Origin: Lingula anatina
Taxonomy: Eukaryota; Brachiopoda; Lingulata; Lingulida; Lingulidae
Assembly (NCBI RefSeq): GCF_001039355.2
Contig: NW_019774613.1
Coordinates: forward strand, 100,357 to 164,356
Length of the DNA: 64,000 nt
Direction: 5' to 3'
Shown piece by piece: positions 59,000-64,000 of this stretch. Each line of letters begins with the position of its first letter. Positions within the stretch are counted from its first letter, which is position 1. The notes under the pieces were generated by a model that saw only the letters and a program-made list of their open reading frames with translations, made no database searches and was not told the origin of the DNA. A program made the translations under genes and the position numbers.

Positions 59000-61900
59000 T
59001 TATGGAAATTTTTCTCTTTGCAAGGCTCATTTTAAAGGGCCAATATTTCCTTTTGCGCTTCCTGGTTACAACTCACCTCTTGTTCGACCCTTTTTAAAAG
59101 AAAAGTTCGGTATTTGGCTTATTACCAGTCTTTCTAAATTGCACGCCGAAGAAAAGTAACAAATTAAAAACAGTGTTGAATGTCTTCATTCCTAAAACTT
59201 AGTCTTGAATGCTTAAGGGACCGGATACTTTTTACATTTACGAGACCATAAAACAGTTTATAGCATCACTGACCCTTTTCCTGTGAGCTTTACATTCTGG
59301 CCGTTATGTAGAAGTCAATCCTTTGGTGAATTCGTAAACGGTATTTTGTACTCCCACACACCTCCCCCCATGCCAGAGATTTGACTTTTTGTCTTTATTC
59401 TTAGTTTATTTTATAGTTATATATCGATTGATAAACAACTTCTTATTAAAAATGAGCGTCGGTAAAAGCCCTTTCTCAGAGGACAATAAAATATAAATAG
59501 GGCAGCTGTATACAGGCGGTTTCAGATCGGCAGATCAATTGTTCGTGAAACGTACAATTCTTATACACGTGGACGGCGGCAAAAGTGTTGGCTTCAGTTT
59601 TAAATTTGAACAATTTATCCGAAGCCGAAGTCGAACTCCTAATCAAATCAGTGAGATCACCTAGTCAATATTGGTCAAACACTTTCACCAAAGATAATTT
59701 TGAGGCCAATAATGATAAAAGAGTTCCAAGTACTAAATCGTGTTAGTCTTTATGCCTGTACAAATATTTGTTTGAATAATTATCTGATTGATGGTTTCAC
59801 TTTTTGAACGATGCGCTATAAATGCAAATGTAAAAGTTAACTTGTGATCTCTCTTTGGAGCAGTCTAAGTCACAACATCTTCATTTGTGCAAAAGTCGGT
59901 GACCTCGTTCTTCAAAACCATCGGTTGTAATAGTGATCTATGCGTTCATTTGCCGCTGATCTCTTCAGAGTGTTTCTAGACGACTTTGGTTCTTTGATTA
60001 ATAAGTGTTTTAGGACATCCAAGAATCTATCACTTGTTTATACTGTCGAACCGTCATGGTTTCTATTTTAAGCAGCAGTTGCTGACTTTTGGCCGTCAAT
60101 GAACAGAGCCAAAGCCAAGGCATTGCAGAGATAGCATGTATTCCGCGTGAACTGCCAAGACCATTAGCTGAATTAGGTGTAGCTGACTTAAGAGAGAGAT
60201 TCTAACCTAATCACGAATTATTCGATATATCAGGGAGAATTGACTGCTTTGGATATTTTTGTCTATCGTGGTTCTGCAATATGAAACGTCAAAGTCACAG
60301 CCAATTTGAAATACCGAAACCAACAGAATTATTCAGCCCAAATTACAGTGAATCCCATATTTATGGCACCTTATTTCGTGGATAAAAGTTCAGACAGAAC
60401 AGAGTGCAACACGGTGAGTACACGATAGGTAAAGCTGATGGCGAAACGAAATGATATTCGTTTAATGGTGAAAATTACCAAAGGGCAACCCTTTTACTGT
60501 AGCTTGTTAATGGAGTGCTTAGACACCTATTACGTCTGTTTGAAGCTTGAGGGAAGACAGGAAGATGTGCAGAAATAAAAAGTTTAAAAGGTGTGTCATT
60601 CGGGGCATTCTGAGTCACATGTTTTGACATGTTAAAACTCACCTGTGGAATTTAAACACATGTACATTTTGAATACAGAACGGTAATGGGTGCTGTATTC
60701 TTGGTAGGGTATAAGTCACATGTACAATCAATACTATGAAACTCAAGTAGATCAAGACACACATATTGATTTAGGAGTATCTGGTAAAATGATAAAATGA
60801 TAGAGGAAATATTGAGCAAAAAATTTATCAACTGATATCTTAAATCGGGTTATCGAATTATTTTATTATCATGTGTCATCAAAAATGTTCAGGAAGATAG
60901 GCGGCAAAGAATAGAGTATATTTGAAAATAAAACTGTTCATATCCATTTCCAGATTGTATACCCATGCTCTGTTCTGTAAGATACACAATTTGGTACGGT
61001 TTGTCTATCCTTAATTTTGACTAAGCGGAAGCGATAAACGGCCTTTAAAAGATTCGATAGACATTACTGGCGAAGGAAGATAATATTTACTCTATCCAAT
61101 AAGCATTATCAGGCAGTTTTGAAGCTGAAGAGAAAGAGAAAGTTTTTTGCTTTTCAATGAGCAGGTCTGTGGGTTAATACTCAAAGAAATTACCTTGGCT
61201 CAGTAACGATTATAAGTCCATTAGCTGTTGGCTTTCGCTGTCTTATTGAACTCTTGGCATTACAACAATGCATAACCCTTTTGAAAATACATTTGCACAC
61301 ATCGTTACGGCACTTACATACCAACCGTATAATGGAACAATAATCCAATTTTTTGTGTCTTACATTCTGATTTGTACAAGTACAGTTCTCTATTTCGTGT
61401 TTCCAAACTAGGGGTTAATATGACACAACCGGCTCAAGATAAATGGTTGTTGTGTGATTCAGTGTGACATGAAATCATCTTTACTAGAGAAAACTTTTAA
61501 GAGGGAATCTTGCAAGACAGTCGGTTTTTGCCGTTCTGGATAAGATAGGTGAACATTGGACATCTTTGCGTTCTCACCGCACGAAAATGATAAAAACTCC
61601 AATATGAAAATGTTGATTGGGCTCACTACATTATCGACTGGAAATACACAATCATATAGAATCCATTGGTGATCTATCAGCAATCGGCAAATTTGACTCT
61701 GTTTGAGTATATACATGTACATGTAGGCAACAAACTTTTTGGTGCCATTTCCTAAAATGATAGACCTACCAATTAAACGGGCCTTGTATTGCTGGTGCCT
61801 GGTGCGATTTTAGTCACATTTGAGAAAAGCTATTTCTTCATACAAACGAATCTTTGAAATAATCATGCCTGTCAGGTCCAGGGTTTTATCCACAGTTTGC

Positions 61901-63268
61901 ATCTGGCGTGTATCACATTTGGATGAACAGGCTTCGAAGAATTGACCTTAATAACACGGATTACTGGCGATTTTCTCAGTTTATTAAGTGGCCAGCCTTT
62001 AACGCCCTAATGCAAAAGGCACGAGGGAAATTTTTATTATCTCGGATTCTTATCCCTACCTCTAAGGGTGCGTTCACAATGAAAGTATCGTACTAGGTTG
62101 TTCGATCTAACTCCGCGGGGACTCTCGCTAAATGCAACCGGATTAGCAGATTAACAAGTTCTCTTCTTTTTCCAACGTACCCGCATAATCACCAGCGTTT
62201 TTATATTCTACCCAGCACAAGAGGGAGGCGTTTAAGGTCTATTCCTCTCAGAAATTAAAATTTCAGAGTTTGATTGTAACACAGAGCCCACTCGACCAGA
62301 TTATTAGATTGAGATGTATGCGATGGGATAAGATTAGTAGTGCACAGCTATATTTACAAAATTACACACAATGACAATTCTACTTCTGCAGAATCTTGCT
62401 GTTGGAAATGCCGTTTTAAAGTAGGCAGTTAAATCCAGTACTCCCTTCTTGAGAACATACTGTAGAGTGGTTTGATAGACCTACCACTCTAGCAAATTAG
62501 ACAGTTTCCATGCAGGAGATATGTCACGCAAAGGTTCTTCAACGATACTCCTGAAGGGCAAAAACAATGTTATACAGTGTGAGATGGAATCGTTACCGAC
62601 TCAACCAAGCTGATGATTTATAAGTTATGAAAAATCTGCTGGTCATAATGTGCACAGCACTTTGTCATCAGTTTTCCCATTGCACAAACAATCGACTTTA
62701 TAAACGGATCTTTAAACTTGGTATTACGGTTGGCTAGGCTAAATACGTAATGAATCGTATCAGCATATATGATCATAGCTTTCCACTGTAAATGAACCAT
62801 GTCCCATATTATTTTTTAGGAAGATCGAATACTGTGGACTCCCTCTATTCGGAAGGAATTAAAACTTTGGAAAACACGTGCACTGTTCATTTAATTGCAA
62901 TACGGCATCCTTTGAACTAGTTTAGGGAAGTAACTTAAAGTAATATGCTTTAAAGGTTAATGTTCTTTTTTAGAGGAAAGCTCAACTGGTATTTTCTTCC
63001 TCGTGCTGTCAGTGCCAACGGCAATCTAATTCAGGAAGGAGGATTTTTTAAAAAGAATTTGCATCATTTCTACGTGTACAATGTATGTTGCGCACATTGT
63101 TTGCATACTGCCTCAAACTTTTGTGTAATTTGTCAGCACTTTTCTTCTAGGTTCATTTGTTGAATGGAGACTGAGAATCAAGACTTTTACATATATGCAA
63201 AAGTATAAGAGTCAGGCTCAATGTCAAGTGACAAGTGCCAAGATGGGGGTTCAAATATCACCTCGGCC

Positions 63269-63269
<1 letters not shown>

Positions 63270-63322
<53 letters not shown>
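63270..63322. repeat. AT microsatellite
   Basis: About 26 uninterrupted AT units. Confidence 0.95.
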
Positions 63323-63327
<5 letters not shown>

Positions 63328-64000
63328 GTGAAATTCCATACGGAATCCGAGGCTCATAAACCTCGGGCTTGTCTTTTCAGTTGTGTACTGATATCAAAAC
63401 CTTAGAAAGAATTACTAAAACTCGAATGCAATAAACTAAAAATCGATGAAACTTAATTCACGTACCGATAAAAAAGCAAGATTATCTTACTAACTGTAAT
63501 GGAATAAACACTGTGTCATCGTAAATCTTGCTGGCTCAAGGGTCAAGCTTATCTTGGAAGACGTGTCAAGTCTATATAAACTGCCTATAGACGTTCAAGG
63601 CTTCTTGCCAGATTTATTCGATAAAAAAGGGAACGACGCAGTTTATGTGCACCTTTTTAGTATAATTATAATAAACTCAAAATGTAATTAATGTTCCTAT
63701 TCGTCGTTATTTCCATAGTTTCAGTACGCCAATTGGCTGGCCGAAATACCTCTCTTCAATCTCTTGCTGGCACTCCAATCAACAGGTGCCTCATTGCTCA
63801 GCCTAGCCAAGCCTGGGATTGCTCACCTGCCATATATCAATTAAATCGGTCGTTGGTGATTTATTGGGTTTTGTATAAAGTGAGTTGAATAATGCGTTCT
63901 GCGGTGTTTATCTTGTCAGCGTCTGGAGAGTTGCTGCACTTAAACTGGCACACCTGAGCGTTGGGTTTAATTTATTTTCCAAGAGGCATTTCTCTTTCTG

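Larger units (their letters stand above)
41721..64000. other. Intergenic region upstream of PPP4R1, no gene recognised
   Basis: Open frames are short and lack codon-like composition or recognisable motifs. I find no exon chain, tRNA or rRNA. The stretch holds MITEs, microsatellites, a hairpin, a tandem duplication and an assembly gap, listed separately. A distal 5' exon or a regulatory domain of a gene beyond 64 kb cannot be excluded. Confidence 0.55.

Noticed and set aside
1-64000. CRISPR arrays, operons or other prokaryotic features
   Set aside because: Spliced genes, microsatellites and MITEs show the sequence is animal nuclear DNA; no regularly spaced repeat-spacer array was seen.

Overview
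The window is protostome animal genomic DNA, most likely from a lophotrochozoan and probably a mollusc. The genes are split into many short exons with canonical GT/AG introns, the background is AT-rich with microsatellites and small inverted-repeat transposons, and one intron holds a miR-71/miR-2 microRNA cluster. miR-2 is a protostome-specific family, and miR-71 is absent from vertebrates.

Region by region. (1) 1-5750, plus strand: the last nine exons of an LPCAT1/2-type lysophosphatidylcholine acyltransferase with C-terminal EF-hands; the 5' part lies outside the window. A long 3' UTR follows, to about 8.1 kb. (2) 8720-12621, plus strand: a complete six-exon ABHD4/ABHD5-family alpha/beta hydrolase of 401 aa. 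It keeps the catalytic Ser and an HX4D motif and carries an unusual 14-His tract. Three introns hold copies of one MITE family, and the promoter has E-box and CRE-like sites. (3) 12.6-19.6 kb: non-coding, including a MITE with perfect 34-bp terminal repeats. (4) 41574 down to 19604, minus strand: a complete 20-exon PPP4R1 gene (protein phosphatase 4 regulatory subunit 1, 1053 aa by my splice model), convergent with the hydrolase gene. (5) 41.6-64 kb: about 22 kb with no recognisable gene, holding the PPP4R1 promoter, several MITEs, microsatellites, and a 442-bp assembly gap enclosed by a ~150-bp inverted repeat.

The most interesting content is inside PPP4R1. Intron 7 (29019-32333) holds, in host orientation, a mir-71 hairpin followed by five mir-2-family hairpins. 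Separately, at least four short tandem duplications have copied exon-intron boundaries of this gene. These give a duplicated in-frame 5' splice site 39 nt apart at exon 5, a 36-nt in-frame fused mini-exon between exons 14 and 15, and decoy acceptors at exons 18 and 20.

Two of the three protein genes act on lipids (LPCAT remodels phosphatidylcholine; the ABHD4/5 type acts on N-acyl phospholipids or in lipid-droplet lipolysis). PPP4R1 is a phosphatase scaffold. I see no sequence evidence that the three act in one pathway. Exon boundaries were read by eye from splice consensus, reading-frame continuity and remembered family sequences; no alignment was run.
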